A stretch of 64,000 nt of DNA from an uncultured Lachnospiraceae bacterium (GTDB taxonomy: Bacteria > Bacillota > Clostridia > Lachnospirales > Lachnospiraceae): positions 124,001 to 188,000 of the forward strand of contig CAJTTZ010000007.1 in NCBI GenBank assembly GCA_910579505.1. Reading direction: 5' to 3'. A program made the position numbers and the translations under genes. Positions 7,851-17,484 of the stretch are shown in pieces. The notes under the pieces are model-generated. The model did not search any database, was not told the origin of the DNA, and saw only the letters and a program-made list of their open reading frames with translations. The first letter of the stretch is position 1. Each line of letters begins with the position of its first letter.

Positions 7851-7938
7851 GAGAATCGCTTGCGATTCTCCCGATCAAAACATAGAAAATCTTCACGAAA
7901 CGGCCTCTGCCGTGAGCGATTAGATTTTCTTTTTGATC
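7851..7938 (-). repeat. Structured intergenic element rpsK/rpsD
   Basis: Two hairpins. First, GAGAATCGC-TT-GCGATTCTC at 7851-7870, a perfect stem found identically at 20203-20222. Second, a 66-nt nested hairpin: GATCAAAA (7873-7880) with TTTTGATC (7931-7938), AGAAAATCT (7884-7892) with AGATTTTCT (7922-7930), and an ACGGC/GCCGT tip. No T-run follows, so these are mRNA structures rather than terminators. Confidence 0.8.
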
Positions 7939-7940
7939 TG

Positions 7941-8336
7941 CTAGACTCTACGTCTCTTAGGCGGACGGCATCCATTATGAGGTACAGGCGTCACGTCGCG
8001 GATGCTGGTCACTTCCAGACCGCATGCCTGCAGTGCACGGATCGCAGCCTCACGTCCCGAGCCGGGCCCCTTCACCATAACGTCCACAGTCTTTAAGCCG
8101 TGGATCAGAGCGGCCTTTGTCGCCGTCTCAGCAGCCATCTGTGCCGCATAGGGAGTAGATTTCCTTGAACCTCTAAAACCAAGACCGCCGGCACTTGCCC
8201 AGCTTAACGCATTACCCTCGTTATCTGTCAGCGTAACGATGGTATTGTTAAAGGAGGACTGAATATGTGCCTGTCCATGTTCAACGTTTTTCTTGACACG
8301 CTTTTTTGTCACTTTTTTGGTAACTTTCTTTGCCAT
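7941..8336 (-). CDS. rpsK: 30S ribosomal protein S11
   Basis: 131 residues; part of the platform of the small subunit lining the mRNA exit. Recognised by [15 protein letters not shown], the [17 protein letters not shown] tract and the C-terminal [14 protein letters not shown]. Full length, with the usual lysine-rich N-terminus. It is the third gene of the rpmJ-rpsM-rpsK-rpsD-rpoA-rplQ transcript. Confidence 0.98.
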   Translation of the reverse strand: MAKKVTKKVTKKRVKKNVEHGQAHIQSSFNNTIVTLTDNEGNALSWASAGGLGFRGSRKSTPYAAQMAAETATKAALIHGLKTVDVMVKGPGSGREAAIRALQACGLEVTSIRDVTPVPHNGCRPPKRRRV

Positions 8337-8384
8337 AATAAACTAACCTACTTTCTCAGACTATTTAATCTTGTTCCTATGTTG

Positions 8385-8753
8385 TTACTTCTTCTTGTTT
8401 GCAACAGTTCTCTTAGGACCTTTTCTTGTCCTGGCGTTGGTTTTTGTCTTCTGACCACGAACCGGAAGACCCTTCCTGTGACGGATTCCCCTGTAGCAGC
8501 CGATCTCCTGAAGTCTCTTGATATTGAGGGCAACCTCTCTTCTCAAGTCACCTTCCACCATGTAATCCCTTTCGATTACCTCTGCCAGTCTCTTCACCTC
8601 ATCATCGGTCAATTCTCTGACACGGGTATCAGGATTTACGTTTGCTGCCGCCAGAATCTTGTTGGAGCTTGTTCTGCCGATCCCATAAATATAGGTCAAA
8701 CCAATCTCCACACGCTTCTCTCTCGGTAAGTCAACACCTGCAATACGAGCCAT
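8385..8753 (-). CDS. rpsM: 30S ribosomal protein S13
   Basis: 122 residues, full length; head protein forming bridges to the large subunit and contacting P-site tRNA. Begins [25 protein letters not shown] and ends in the basic [23 protein letters not shown] tail. A 157-nt gap to rpmJ holds a hairpin CGCGTGC-ACACG-GCACGCG near 8795-8813. Confidence 0.98.
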   Translation of the reverse strand: MARIAGVDLPREKRVEIGLTYIYGIGRTSSNKILAAANVNPDTRVRELTDDEVKRLAEVIERDYMVEGDLRREVALNIKRLQEIGCYRGIRHRKGLPVRGQKTKTNARTRKGPKRTVANKKK

Positions 8754-8910
8754 TTACATTTCCTCCATTTCCTTTGCATTTTCATGCGTTTCGCGTGCAC
8801 ACGGCACGCGTGACACTAATTGATTGAGGCAAAATACTTTGCCCAACCGGATCAGATATCCGATCTTTCCAAACATATAAGTTGGTATCAAAAAGTGGGC
8901 TCTCTATCTA

Positions 8911-9024
8911 TTAACCCTGTACCTGCTTATGTTTCGGATTTTCACAAATAACTCTGATCTTTCCTTTTCTCTTGATGATCTTGCACTTTTCGCAAATCGG
9001 TTTTACTGATGATCTAACCTTCAT
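8911..9024 (-). CDS. rpmJ: 50S ribosomal protein L36
   Basis: 37 residues, one of the smallest ribosomal proteins. The Cys-x2-Cys (CEKC) and Cys...His (CENPKH) ligands make this the zinc-binding form. The start is the ATG at 9022-9024, with AAAGGAGGG upstream. It is the first gene after an internal promoter at 9058-9086. Confidence 0.97.
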   Translation of the reverse strand: MKVRSSVKPICEKCKIIKRKGKIRVICENPKHKQVQG

Positions 9025-9057
9025 CTCAAACCCTCCTTTCAAAAAAGACCGTTTTAC

Positions 9058-9086
9058 ATTATAACACCAAATCCTGCCATTGGCAA
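9058..9086 (-). promoter_or_regulatory. Sigma-A promoter of the alpha operon
   Basis: On the minus strand TTGCCA (9081-9086), exactly 17 nt, then TATAAT (9058-9063). It lies 34 nt before the rpmJ start, in the gap between infA and rpmJ, and would give rpmJ-rpsM-rpsK-rpsD-rpoA-rplQ an independent supply. Confidence 0.88.
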
Positions 9087-9173
9087 GACTTTTTGTAAAC
9101 TTTATATATCGTTCAATCATGCCATTCATAAGTTGTCGTTTGACGCTTTCATCCATATTATTTCTGCATGATT

Positions 9174-9392
9174 TTACTTGTCTCTCCAAATGATTCTGCC
9201 CTTGGATAAATCGTACGGAGAAAGCTCCAGCGTTACCTTGTCGCCTGGCAGAATGCGGATGAAATTCTGGCGCAGCTTACCGCTGATATGCGCCAACACC
9301 ACATGACCGTTTTCCAGTTCCACCTGAAACATGGTATTGGGTAACTTCTCAATTACAGTTCCTTCAATCTCAATTACATCAGCCTTTGACAT
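9174..9392 (-). CDS. infA: Translation initiation factor IF-1
   Basis: 72 residues, the standard length: an S1-like OB fold that occupies the ribosomal A site during initiation. Sequence [41 protein letters not shown], and the LSKGRIIWR end are diagnostic. Its start overlaps the end of the KOW-domain gene by 14 nt, indicating translational coupling. Confidence 0.98.
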   Translation of the reverse strand: MSKADVIEIEGTVIEKLPNTMFQVELENGHVVLAHISGKLRQNFIRILPGDKVTLELSPYDLSKGRIIWRDK

Positions 9393-9654
9393 TTCTTTCC
9401 TCTCTTTCTCTCAGATATTCCTTGATGATTCTCTTCATTTCCAAATCGCCAAAACCGTTCTCCGGCTCCGCCATTCTTTTCTTTTTAATCAATTGCACAT
9501 GTTTCTTATTTTTCCGCTTCGGGCGTTTCGCCGTTCTGGTTTTGCCGTCAGCTACATATATATATTCGCCGTCCTCCCGTATGATAACATACACGGAGTC
9601 CTTATCATGCCCCGCCTTCGAACTGGCGAGCATACCAACGATATTTTCTTCCAT
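9379..9654 (-). CDS. KOW-domain RNA-binding protein
   Basis: 91 residues placed between map and infA, a position where Clostridia often carry a small L14e/L6e-like KOW protein. The N-terminus ([35 protein letters not shown]) matches that beta-barrel fold; the C-terminal half is strongly basic then acidic. A ribosome-associated role is inferred from fold and context. No function is established for the family as far as I know. Confidence 0.8.
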   Translation of the reverse strand: MEENIVGMLASSKAGHDKDSVYVIIREDGEYIYVADGKTRTAKRPKRKNKKHVQLIKKKRMAEPENGFGDLEMKRIIKEYLREREERNVKG

Positions 9655-9678
9655 ATTTGAACTTCCGTTTCTTCTATT

Positions 9679-10431
9679 TTAAAGCAGTGTCAAGATCTCC
9701 GGCTCTCCATCCGTGACCAGCACAGTATTCTCATAGTGTGCGGAGAGCGAATGGTCCGCCGATACCACCGTCCATTCATCGTCAAGCCAGTCTACCTCGC
9801 CGGTACCGATATTAATCATCGGCTCAATCGCCAGCGTCATACCTGCCTTTAGCCGTATCCCCCTTCTTCTCTGGGGAAAATTCGGTATATTCGGCGGTTC
9901 ATGGAGCTTCGTGCCGATCCCGTGCCCCACCAGATCATGTACAATCCCGTAACCGTAAGGTATCACATAATCCGCTATGGCATTGGAGATATCATGCAGA
10001 TGTTTTCCGGCGCGCGCCACCGTGATTCCCTGAAAGAAGCTCTCCCTCGTCACCTCGATCAGTTTCTCCGCTGACCGGCTGATCTGCCCGACGCCATAGG
10101 TCCTCGCCGCGTCCGAATGGTAGCCCTGATAGATCAGTCCTGTGTCAAGACTGACGATATCGCCCTCTTTAAGAATCCGATCCTGCCGGGGAATCCCATG
10201 CACGACCTCCTCGTTTACGGAGACACAGACGCTTGCCGGGTAGCCCTGATAATGTAAAAAGTTCGGTGTACAGCCATATCCCCGGATCAGCTCCTCGCAT
10301 ACCGTGTCGATCTCCTTTGTGGAAACGCCGGGGCGTATCGCCTTAGCCAGTTCCTCATGCACCCGGGCAAGCAGTCTGCCCGCCTTACGCATCTTTTCGA
10401 TTTCTTCAGCCGATTTGATTGTGACCGCCAT
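9679..10431 (-). CDS. map: Methionine aminopeptidase type I
   Basis: 250 residues; removes N-terminal methionine from nascent proteins. The pita-bread metal ligands are visible: Asp in SLDTGLIYQGYHSDAARTYG (two Asp), His in VGHGIGTKLHEPP, Glu in TLAIEPM and Glu in HYENTVLVT. No N-terminal zinc-finger extension. It sits 10 nt downstream of adk. Confidence 0.97.
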   Translation of the reverse strand: MAVTIKSAEEIEKMRKAGRLLARVHEELAKAIRPGVSTKEIDTVCEELIRGYGCTPNFLHYQGYPASVCVSVNEEVVHGIPRQDRILKEGDIVSLDTGLIYQGYHSDAARTYGVGQISRSAEKLIEVTRESFFQGITVARAGKHLHDISNAIADYVIPYGYGIVHDLVGHGIGTKLHEPPNIPNFPQRRRGIRLKAGMTLAIEPMINIGTGEVDWLDDEWTVVSADHSLSAHYENTVLVTDGEPEILTLL

Positions 10432-10441
10432 AGTCCTGCCT

Positions 10442-11083
10442 CTATTTCAGTAGCTCCGTAATCGCCTTAAATACATCCTGCATATCCTGCGTGCCGTCCA
10501 CGCTCTTCAGTACGCCTTTTGCCTTATAAAACTCAAGTAACGGTGCGGTCTGCTCCTGATATACCCGCAGACGCTTCTCCACTGTCTCAGGCTTATCATC
10601 GTCGCGCAGCACAAGTTCCTGGCCGCACTCGTCGCAGATTCCCTCCTTCTTCGGAGGAACATGCTCGATATGGTAAGTCGCGCCGCAGGATGTGCAGGCA
10701 CGCCTGCCGCCCATTCTGCGGATGATATTCTCATCCGGCACCTCCACATCAATCGCGTAATCAATTTTGTCTCCCAGCTTATCAAGCGCCTCTTCCAGCA
10801 CCTCGGCCTGAGGGATCGTTCTCGGGAATCCGTCCAGCACATAGCCGTCCTTACAGTCATCCTGCGCCACCCGGTCAAGGAAAATACGCACCGTCAGCTC
10901 ATCAGGCACCAGAAGCCCCTGATCCATATACTCCTTGGCTTCCATGCCAAGCTCTGTCCCGTTCTTAATGTTCAAACGGAACATGTCGCCCGTCGAAATA
11001 TGCGGAATCTTATAGCTCTCGGCAATCATTTTCGCCTGTGTTCCTTTTCCTGCGCCGGGTGCGCCCAGCATTATAATCTTCAT
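10442..11083 (-). CDS. adk: Adenylate kinase, zinc-binding LID
   Basis: 213 residues; interconverts AMP + ATP and 2 ADP. P-loop GAPGAGKGTQ at residues 7-16, AMP-binding segments ISTGDMFR and DGFPRTIPQAE, and a LID with CTSC and CDEC pairs that binds structural zinc, common in Gram-positives. It follows secY after 86 nt that contain a strong hairpin (11120-11154). Confidence 0.98.
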   Translation of the reverse strand: MKIIMLGAPGAGKGTQAKMIAESYKIPHISTGDMFRLNIKNGTELGMEAKEYMDQGLLVPDELTVRIFLDRVAQDDCKDGYVLDGFPRTIPQAEVLEEALDKLGDKIDYAIDVEVPDENIIRRMGGRRACTSCGATYHIEHVPPKKEGICDECGQELVLRDDDKPETVEKRLRVYQEQTAPLLEFYKAKGVLKSVDGTQDMQDVFKAITELLK

Positions 11084-11119
11084 CTCTTATCTCTCCCATA
11101 GCAAATGATACAGACGCAA

Positions 11120-11154
11120 GGTTAGGGACGTGCCGATTATCCGCCGTCCCTACC
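11120..11154 (-). repeat. Stem-loop between secY and adk
   Basis: GG-T-TAGGGACG (11120-11130) pairs with CGTCCCTACC (11145-11154), a 10-bp stem with one bulge and a 14-nt loop. No T-run follows on the minus strand, so it is more likely an mRNA processing or stability element than a terminator. Confidence 0.65.
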
Positions 11155-11169
11155 GCTCTTGTCTTTCCA

Positions 11170-12483
11170 TTAGTCATTTAAAAAGCCCTTATAATTACGG
11201 ACAAGCATCTGTGACTCGATCTGCTTAACCGTCTCCAGCACCACGCTGACAATGATGATAAGGCTGGTCCCACCGAAAGATACCTGCGCGCCAAACACAC
11301 CGTTAAAGAAGTAAGGCACCACACATACGATGGTAAGACCAATCGCTCCGATAAACACGATATAGTTAAGGAGCTTTGCCAGATAGTCGCTGGTAGGCCT
11401 GCCGGGTCTGATACCCGGAATAAATCCACCCTGTCTCTTCATGTTATCCGCAATCTCCATCGGATTAAAGGTGATGGACGTATAGAAGTAGGCAAAGAAT
11501 ACCACCAGTACAACATACACCACCAGACCGATTGAATATACGAGATGTTCCGGATTACACCAGTAATTAGAGTTCAGCCCCTTGAGGATTTCTCCCCAGA
11601 CGCCGGCGCCGTTCACATTAAACAGGGAACATATCACCACCGGAAGCTGCATCAGGGACGACGCAAAGATGACAGGGATAACGCCCGAGGTATTGACCTT
11701 CAGCGGAATATTCGTCGTCTGTCCGCCCACCATCTTTCTTCCCTGTACCTTTTTCGCATACTGTACCGGGATCTTGCGCACACCGTCATTTAGGATAATG
11801 ACAAGCACTACCATCAGTACGATGATTGCAATAATAATGATCGCAGCCACTACACCCTTGGCAATGGATCTGCCGATCACGAACTGTTCAAAGAGCTGTG
11901 CGATATCCTGCGGCATGCGGGAAAGGATATTGATCGTCAGCACAATGGAAATACCGTTGCCGACACCGTTCTCCGTAATCCGCTCGCCTATCCACATCAG
12001 AAACGCGCTGCCTGCCGTAAGCGCTACTATAACCGTAATAATGTTTATCACATTATAGGTCTCAAGCAGTCCCTGCCTTCCGAAACCTATCGCCATAACG
12101 CCGGCCTCGATCAGTGCAAGCACAACTGTCACGTATCTCGTAATAGCCGCAATCTTCTTCCGTCCGTCCGCACCGTCCCTCTGCATCTCCTCCAGCTTCG
12201 GAATCGCTATCGTCATAAGCTGCATAATGATAGAAGATGTGATGTACGGCGTAATGTTAAGCGCCAGTACAGACATATTCAGGAAAGACCCGCCCGTAAA
12301 AGCATCAAAGAAATTAAATGCATCGCCGGTCTGGCTTTCGAACCATCTTGCAAAATAAGTTCTGTCCACACCCGGCACGGGGAGCTGTGACCCGAGACGG
12401 ATCACAACCAGCATGAGAAACGTGAAGAAAATTTTATTTCTGATCTCTTTGATCTTAAATGCGTTTTTTATGGTTGTAAACAT
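11170..12483 (-). CDS. secY: Protein translocase subunit SecY
   Basis: 437 residues with ten predicted membrane segments; the channel of the Sec translocon for protein secretion and membrane insertion. Recognised by FFTFLMLVVIRLGSQLPVPGVD near the N-terminus, the plug region SFLNMSVLALNITPYITSSIIMQL, IPGIRPGRPTSDYL, and the C-terminal cytosolic tail. Its start codon overlaps the last base of rplO. Confidence 0.98.
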   Translation of the reverse strand: MFTTIKNAFKIKEIRNKIFFTFLMLVVIRLGSQLPVPGVDRTYFARWFESQTGDAFNFFDAFTGGSFLNMSVLALNITPYITSSIIMQLMTIAIPKLEEMQRDGADGRKKIAAITRYVTVVLALIEAGVMAIGFGRQGLLETYNVINIITVIVALTAGSAFLMWIGERITENGVGNGISIVLTINILSRMPQDIAQLFEQFVIGRSIAKGVVAAIIIIAIIVLMVVLVIILNDGVRKIPVQYAKKVQGRKMVGGQTTNIPLKVNTSGVIPVIFASSLMQLPVVICSLFNVNGAGVWGEILKGLNSNYWCNPEHLVYSIGLVVYVVLVVFFAYFYTSITFNPMEIADNMKRQGGFIPGIRPGRPTSDYLAKLLNYIVFIGAIGLTIVCVVPYFFNGVFGAQVSFGGTSLIIIVSVVLETVKQIESQMLVRNYKGFLND

Positions 12484-12923
12484 TAGATCACCTCTGCTGT
12501 TCCACCAAGCGCCTCGATTTTCTCCTTTGCGGATGCACTGAAGGCATTTACCTTCACGTCGAGTTTCTTAGTGAGTTCTCCGTTTCCAAGGATCTTCACA
12601 CCATCACGGGGATTTTTTACGATCCCCCTTTCGATCAATGCGTCCACGTCAACCGTTGCACCGTTATCGAATACCTCGAGAACGCTCAGATTAATGGCAA
12701 CGATCTCTTTTGTATTTCTGTTGGTAAAACCTCTCTTGGGGAGACGTCTGTACAAGGGCATCTGACCGCCCTCAAAACCCGGTCTGGGCGCCCCGGAGCG
12801 AGCCTTCTGGCCCTTATGCCCCTTGCCGGCTGTCTTCCCGTTTCCAGAACCGTGTCCACGGCCCCTTCTAAAATTATCGCTGTGGGCAGAGCCCTTCGCA
12901 GGTCTTAAATTCGATAATTCCAT
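12483..12923 (-). CDS. rplO: 50S ribosomal protein L15
   Basis: 146 residues; a late-assembly large-subunit protein with an extended glycine/basic N-terminal arm ([26 protein letters not shown]) and a globular C-terminal domain. Its stop overlaps the secY start by one base, so the two are translationally coupled. Confidence 0.98.
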   Translation of the reverse strand: MELSNLRPAKGSAHSDNFRRGRGHGSGNGKTAGKGHKGQKARSGAPRPGFEGGQMPLYRRLPKRGFTNRNTKEIVAINLSVLEVFDNGATVDVDALIERGIVKNPRDGVKILGNGELTKKLDVKVNAFSASAKEKIEALGGTAEVI

Positions 12924-12937
12924 CTATCACACCTCCT

Positions 12938-13123
12938 TTATGCCTCTTCCACTTTGACCATATGTCTTACTCTCTGAATCTGACCTCTGGTCGCCGCATT
13001 GTCAGGCAGTTCCACTGTCTGGTTGAGCTTGCGAAGTCCCATAGCCGCCACTGTAGCGCGAGCCTTGGGCACCTGGCCGATTGTAGATCTGACTAATGTG
13101 ATCTTTAATTTTTTATCTGCCAT
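12938..13123 (-). CDS. rpmD: 50S ribosomal protein L30
   Basis: 61 residues, the normal bacterial short form. Sequence LKITLVRSTIGQVPKARATVAAMGLRKLNQTVELPD is diagnostic. It is followed by rplO after 14 nt. A gap of nearly 200 nt rich in hairpins separates it from rpsE. Confidence 0.97.
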   Translation of the reverse strand: MADKKLKITLVRSTIGQVPKARATVAAMGLRKLNQTVELPDNAATRGQIQRVRHMVKVEEA

Positions 13124-13160
13124 TTTAATACCTCCTGATTGTAAAACTTCGAATCTGTAC

Positions 13161-13308
13161 AGAGAATGCCCTCATTCTGGCATTCTCTCATGCGAGACAT
13201 AAATGTTCTTTGCGATGCAGTCTCTGCTGCAGGCATTAGAACATCTTCTCTCGTACGAAACTTAGATATTCTTTGCAAAGCAGCCCTTGCTGCGAGCATT
13301 AGAATATC
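13161..13308 (-). repeat. Tandem structured repeats between rpsE and rpmD
   Basis: Three hairpins. AGAGAATGCC (13161-13170) pairs with GGCATTCTCT (13179-13188). Two similar units of about 60 nt follow: ATGTTCT (13203-13209) with AGAACAT (13238-13244), and AGATATTCT (13264-13272) with AGAATATCT (13300-13308). Both units share an inner TTTGC-A-GCAG...TGCTGC-GCATT. The G-C to A-T change is compensated on both sides of the stem, evidence that the folded form matters. Confidence 0.8.
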
Positions 13309-13320
13309 TTTTCGTACTGG

Positions 13321-13830
13321 TTATGCTCGGATCTCCTCTACGGATTTGCCACGGTTTTTAGCCACTTCCTCAGGAGTCTTTAACTGGCTTAAGCCCATGA
13401 TCGTAGCCAACACTACGTTCTGCTTATTGTTGGACCCCAAGGACTTTGTACGGATATTCTTGATGCCTGCAAGCTCGCACACCACACGCGCAGGGCCTCC
13501 GGCGATGATACCGGTACCTTCCGGGGCTCTCTTTAATAAAACAGATGCAGAGCCGAATTTTCCGACAAAATCATGTGTGATACTGTTCTTTTCATCCAGT
13601 GCAACGCAAACCAAATTCTTGATCGCATCTTCCTTGCCTTTGCGGATCGCTTCAGGGATTTCAGTCGCTTTACCGAGGCCTGCGCCAACATGGCCGTTAC
13701 CGTCGCCGACTACCACAAGCGCTGTGAAACGCATGTTACGACCACCCTTGACAACCTTGGTTACACGCTTGATTGTCACAACTTTTTCAGTGAGTTCTAA
13801 CTGACTTACGTCAATGATTGTACGTCTCAT
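13321..13830 (-). CDS. rpsE: 30S ribosomal protein S5
   Basis: 169 residues, full length; involved in translational accuracy and mRNA helicase activity at the entry channel. Double-stranded RNA-binding fold ([32 protein letters not shown]) followed by the C-terminal domain ([26 protein letters not shown]). Confidence 0.98.
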   Translation of the reverse strand: MRRTIIDVSQLELTEKVVTIKRVTKVVKGGRNMRFTALVVVGDGNGHVGAGLGKATEIPEAIRKGKEDAIKNLVCVALDEKNSITHDFVGKFGSASVLLKRAPEGTGIIAGGPARVVCELAGIKNIRTKSLGSNNKQNVVLATIMGLSQLKTPEEVAKNRGKSVEEIRA

Positions 13831-13850
13831 GTGATCTTCTTTCTCCCTTC

Positions 13851-14218
13851 CTAGAATTCTAAGCCAGCTTCTCTGGCTGCGTCCGCTAATGCTGCAATCT
13901 TGCCCTGGTATATGAAGCCGCCCCTGTCAAAGACTACGGCCTTGATACCCTTCTCAAGCGCTCTCTTAGCGATCACTGTTCCTACATATGCTGCCGCCTC
14001 AACGTCATTGGTCTTCTTAAGCTCGCCTCCCACACTCTTCTCAAGAGTAGATGCAGAGACTAAAGTATTTCCCACCGTATCGTCAATAATTTGAGCATAC
14101 ATATGATTATTGCTTCTGAACACAGCCAGACGCGGTCTCTCAGCGGTGCCGCTGAAACGGTTGCGCATTCTGTTATGTTTCTTTACGCGAACTTTTTGTC
14201 TCGATTCCTTCTTAACCA
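13851..14218 (-). CDS. rplR: 50S ribosomal protein L18
   Basis: 122 residues; binds 5S rRNA together with L5. [47 protein letters not shown] and [13 protein letters not shown] are typical. The ATG at 14216-14218 is preferred because AAGGAG lies 9 nt upstream; an in-frame GTG at 14225 would be too close to it. Confidence 0.96.
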
Positions 14219-14239
14219 TTTCCACACTCTCCTTATCTG

Positions 14240-14782
14240 TTATTTCTTACCGGTCTTACCAACTTTACGTCTGATTGTCTCATCAGCATACTTGATGCCC
14301 TTGCCCTTATAAGGCTCAGGACGTCTCTGGTCTCTGATTTCAGCCGCAAACTGACCTACTTTTTCTTTATCAATGCCCTTGACGATGATCAGATTCTGCC
14401 CTTCCACAACGGTCTCGATACCCTCAGGGTCTGTCATCTCTACGGGGTGGGAGTATCCTAAGTTGAGTGTCAGCTTCTTGCCGGACTTAGCGGCCCTGTA
14501 ACCAACGCCGTTTACCTCCAGCTTCTTCTCAAAGCCGTCTGTCACACCGACCACCATGTTGTGGATCAGTGTCCTTGTCAAACCGTGGAAAGATTTCATC
14601 TTCTTTAAGTCGTTCGGCCTGGAAACCAGAATCTGATCGCCTTCCACCTTAATTTCCATTTCTGCCGGGAGCGTTCTCTCAAGCGTTCCCTTGGGACCTT
14701 TCACAGTCACTTTATTATTTTCTGCAATCTCCACAGTCACACCTGCGGGAATCGCGATTGGCATTCTTCCTATACGTGACAT
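14240..14782 (-). CDS. rplF: 50S ribosomal protein L6
   Basis: 180 residues; two similar domains near the factor-binding site. [18 protein letters not shown] at the start and [19 protein letters not shown] at the end identify it. AGGAGG-type ribosome binding site upstream. Confidence 0.98.
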   Translation of the reverse strand: MSRIGRMPIAIPAGVTVEIAENNKVTVKGPKGTLERTLPAEMEIKVEGDQILVSRPNDLKKMKSFHGLTRTLIHNMVVGVTDGFEKKLEVNGVGYRAAKSGKKLTLNLGYSHPVEMTDPEGIETVVEGQNLIIVKGIDKEKVGQFAAEIRDQRRPEPYKGKGIKYADETIRRKVGKTGKK

Positions 14783-14846
14783 GCCCGTACCTCCTGTTTT
14801 ATTTGCTTAATTATCATTTACTTCCGAGGTCGCGAAGCGAACTCGC

Positions 14847-14906
14847 AAGCGAGACATAGTATTTCTTAGGCGGCGTTTTTTGACACCTTAGAAATTCTTC
14901 TCGCTT
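14847..14906 (-). repeat. Structured element between rpsH and rplF
   Basis: AAGCGAG (14847-14853) pairs with CTCGCTT (14900-14906), enclosing an ATTTCTTAGG / CCTTAGAAAT helix with one mismatch. The same TTTCTTAG...CTTAGAAA module returns in the rpsH/rpsN gap and, as GTTCTTAGGC, in the rplW/rplB gap. Confidence 0.75.
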
Positions 14907-14908
14907 TG

Positions 14909-15310
14909 TTACCATACAAACGCAAGAACTTCTCCGCCTACCTGAAGCTCTCTTGCCTTCTTATCAGTCACAACGCCCTGATTTGTGGAAATGATCGCCA
15001 CACCGAGGCCCCCGAGCACTCTGGGCAGCTCTTCCTTACCCGCATACACACGAAGACCGGGTTTGGAAATCCTCTTGATTCCTGAAATGATCTTATCGTT
15101 CTTGTCCTCTCCATACTTTAAGGTGATATGGATAGTCTTGAAACTGCCGTTCTCGATCACATCAAATTTTCTGATATACCCTTCCTCTAAGAGAATCTGC
15201 GCGATAGCCAGCTTCATCTTGGATGAGGGCACATCTACTGTATCATGCTTTGCAGTGTTCGCGTTACGGATTCTCGTAAGCATATCTGCAATCGGATCGC
15301 TCATTGTCAT
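14909..15310 (-). CDS. rpsH: 30S ribosomal protein S8
   Basis: 133 residues; binds the central domain of 16S rRNA and is the classical translational repressor of the spc operon in enterobacteria. [21 protein letters not shown] and [22 protein letters not shown] are diagnostic. The first ATG (MTMSD) is used because AGGAGG lies 7 nt before it. Confidence 0.98.
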   Translation of the reverse strand: MTMSDPIADMLTRIRNANTAKHDTVDVPSSKMKLAIAQILLEEGYIRKFDVIENGSFKTIHITLKYGEDKNDKIISGIKRISKPGLRVYAGKEELPRVLGGLGVAIISTNQGVVTDKKARELQVGGEVLAFVW

Positions 15311-15339
15311 GATTTTTCCTCCTATTATACTATACTTGA

Positions 15340-15522
15340 CATTTCTTTATCGGCGCTTTACCGGCTTAGAAATTCTTTTCACCACCGAGACTGCGAAGCA
15401 GACTCACAAGCCAAACTTAGCATTTCTTAGTCGACGTCTTTTGCCGGCTTAGAAATTCTATACCGCTCTCTCAGCCCACGAAGAATGACGAAGTCATTCT
15501 TCAGACCGAACTTGTTCGGTCG
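15340..15522 (-). repeat. Cluster of structured repeats between rpsN and rpsH
   Basis: Four or more hairpins: two ATTTCTT...CTTAGAAAT modules (about 15340-15373 and 15422-15457), GAG-A-CTGC-GAA-GCAG-A-CTC near 15387-15405, GAAGAATGAC (15480-15489) with GTCATTCTTC (15493-15502), and GACCGAA (15503-15509) with TTCGGTC near 15515-15521. They fill almost the whole 213-nt gap and belong to the same family as the other ribosomal-operon gaps. Confidence 0.75.
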
Positions 15523-15523
15523 G

Positions 15524-15709
15524 TTACCAGCTGGCTTTCTTAACGCCGGGAATCTGTCCCTTATATGCTAACTCACGGAAGCAGATTCTGCAGATTCCGT
15601 ACTTTCTCAAATAAGCATGTGGACGACCACAGATTTTGCAGCGGTTGTACGCTCTCACGGAGAACTTCGGTTTGCGCTGCTGTTTGATCTTCATTGCTGT
15701 CTTAGCCAT
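15524..15709 (-). CDS. rpsZ: 30S ribosomal protein S14 type Z (zinc)
   Basis: 61 residues with the zinc motif CKIC...CRIC typical of the short S14 form; needed for late assembly of the 30S head. The zinc-independent long form is the alternative that some bacteria induce under zinc starvation and is not in this window. Confidence 0.97.
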   Translation of the reverse strand: MAKTAMKIKQQRKPKFSVRAYNRCKICGRPHAYLRKYGICRICFRELAYKGQIPGVKKASW

Positions 15710-15723
15710 GAACTTACCTCCTT

Positions 15724-16266
15724 CTATTTGGCGAATGGCATATTAAATAATCTCAACAACTCACGGGCTTCTTCATCCGTCTTGGCTGTGGTGACGAAGA
15801 TGACATCCATACCTCTCACCTTATCAACCTTGTCGTACTCGATCTCAGGGAAGATAATCTGCTCCTTGATACCGAGCGCATAGTTGCCTCTGCCATCGAA
15901 GGAATTAGCGCTTACGCCTCTAAAGTCACGCACACGGGGAAGTGCCAGATTTACAAGTCTGTCCAGGAACTCGTACATCTTGTCGCCGCGAAGCGTAGTC
16001 TTACAGCCAATCGACTGTCCCTCTCTGATCTTGAAGTTTGCGATGGAGTGTTTTGCCTTTGTGACAATGGCCTTCTGACCGGTAATGGTCTCCATGTCAC
16101 TCACAGCCGACTCCAGCACCTTCGCGTTCTCCTTCGCTTCACCGACGCCCATGTTGATGACGATCTTGTCAAGCTTCGGAACTTCCATGATATTTTTATA
16201 TCCAAACTTTTTGATCATAGCATCTACGATCTCGTTTTTATACATATCTTTAAGTCTGCTACTCAC
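15724..16266 (-). CDS. rplE: 50S ribosomal protein L5
   Basis: 180 residues; 5S rRNA-binding protein of the central protuberance. [46 protein letters not shown] and [20 protein letters not shown] identify it. Complete, with rpsZ 14 nt downstream. Confidence 0.98.
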   Translation of the reverse strand: MSSRLKDMYKNEIVDAMIKKFGYKNIMEVPKLDKIVINMGVGEAKENAKVLESAVSDMETITGQKAIVTKAKHSIANFKIREGQSIGCKTTLRGDKMYEFLDRLVNLALPRVRDFRGVSANSFDGRGNYALGIKEQIIFPEIEYDKVDKVRGMDVIFVTTAKTDEEARELLRLFNMPFAK

Positions 16267-16290
16267 GCTTATGGATCTCCTTTCTCAGAT

Positions 16291-16602
16291 TTAGTCTACG
16301 ATATCGCCTGTGGACTTTGCGAAACGTACTTTCTTGCCGTTCTCGATCCTAAAACCGATTCTGGTCGCCTTGCCCTTGTGCACATACATCACATTGGAAG
16401 CGTCGATGGGAGCTTCCTTCTGAACGATACCGCCATTCTGGTTTGCTACGGAAGGCTTCTCGTGCTTGGTAATCTTATTGATGCCTTCCACAAGAACCTT
16501 GTTTTTCTTCCTGTCTACGGAAATAACCTTGCCTTCTTTGTCTTTATCCTTGCCGGCGATCACCTTAACGGTGTCACCCTTCTTAATCTTAAACGTTGAC
16601 AT
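16291..16602 (-). CDS. rplX: 50S ribosomal protein L24
   Basis: 103 residues; an assembly-initiating 23S rRNA binder with an N-terminal KOW motif ([25 protein letters not shown]) and the [14 protein letters not shown] segment. Confidence 0.98.
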   Translation of the reverse strand: MSTFKIKKGDTVKVIAGKDKDKEGKVISVDRKKNKVLVEGINKITKHEKPSVANQNGGIVQKEAPIDASNVMYVHKGKATRIGFRIENGKKVRFAKSTGDIVD

Positions 16603-16613
16603 ACCGGCACCTC

Positions 16614-16982
16614 CTATAATACTTCCGGAGCCAGTGAAACAATTTTCATAAACTGTTTATCACGAAGCTCTCTTGCTACTGGTCCAAAAATACGGGTTCC
16701 TCTGGGAGTCTTATCATCTTTGATGATAACAGCAGCATTTTCGTCAAATCTGATGTAAGATCCATCCTTACGTCTTGCGCCCTTCACGGTACGCACAACG
16801 ACAGCCTTCACGACATCGCCTTTTTTTACAACGCCGCCTGGTGTTGCATCTTTGACCGTAGCGACAATCGTATCACCTATACGCGCATATCTTCTTGTAG
16901 ATCCGCCCATAACCCTGATGCACAGGATTTCTTTCGCACCGGTGTTATCAGCAACCTTCAATCTGCTTTCCTGTTGAATCAT
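16614..16982 (-). CDS. rplN: 50S ribosomal protein L14
   Basis: 122 residues, the standard length; forms an inter-subunit bridge with 16S helix 44. [27 protein letters not shown] and [26 protein letters not shown] are unmistakable. Confidence 0.98.
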   Translation of the reverse strand: MIQQESRLKVADNTGAKEILCIRVMGGSTRRYARIGDTIVATVKDATPGGVVKKGDVVKAVVVRTVKGARRKDGSYIRFDENAAVIIKDDKTPRGTRIFGPVARELRDKQFMKIVSLAPEVL

Positions 16983-17006
16983 GCTATCTATCTCCTTCTT
17001 TAATAA

Positions 17007-17270
17007 TCATTTCACTTTCTCAACGATCTCCACAAGTCTCCATCTCTTATCCTTGGACAGAGGTCTGGTCTCCATTACCTTTACGGTATCGCCGATGCTG
17101 CACTCGTTGTTCTCATCGTGCGCCTTTAACTTGTAGGTTTTCTTCACGATCTTCTTGTAAAGCGGGTGCTTTACGTGATCCTCTATCGCTACCACAATGG
17201 TCTTATCCATCTTATTACTTGTAACCTTGCCGGTACGAGTTTTTCTCAGATTTCTTTCCACGATTGACAT
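17007..17270 (-). CDS. rpsQ: 30S ribosomal protein S17
   Basis: 87 residues; an OB-fold protein binding 16S rRNA near the 5' domain. [35 protein letters not shown] and [21 protein letters not shown] are typical. It follows rpmC after 7 nt. Confidence 0.98.
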   Translation of the reverse strand: MSIVERNLRKTRTGKVTSNKMDKTIVVAIEDHVKHPLYKKIVKKTYKLKAHDENNECSIGDTVKVMETRPLSKDKRWRLVEIVEKVK

Positions 17271-17277
17271 CTCCTTT

Positions 17278-17484
17278 TTATACAGTCTTTGCCTTCTGTG
17301 TTATCACAGTCTGGATTCTGGCGATATTCCTTCTCACTTCTTTGATCCGCGCCGTATTGTCCAGCTGGTTTGTCGCGTTCTGGAATCTCAAATTGAAAAG
17401 CTCTTTCTTAGCGTCTACCAGCTCCTGTGCTAATTCAGCATCTGATTTCTTATTTAAATCTTCCAAATATTTATTAGTTTTCAT
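17278..17484 (-). CDS. rpmC: 50S ribosomal protein L29
   Basis: 68 residues; two-helix protein at the exit tunnel that helps dock trigger factor and SRP. The start is the ATG at 17482-17484 ([19 protein letters not shown]), which overlaps the end of rplP by 11 nt. [32 protein letters not shown] is diagnostic. Confidence 0.96.
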   Translation of the reverse strand: MKTNKYLEDLNKKSDAELAQELVDAKKELFNLRFQNATNQLDNTARIKEVRRNIARIQTVITQKAKTV

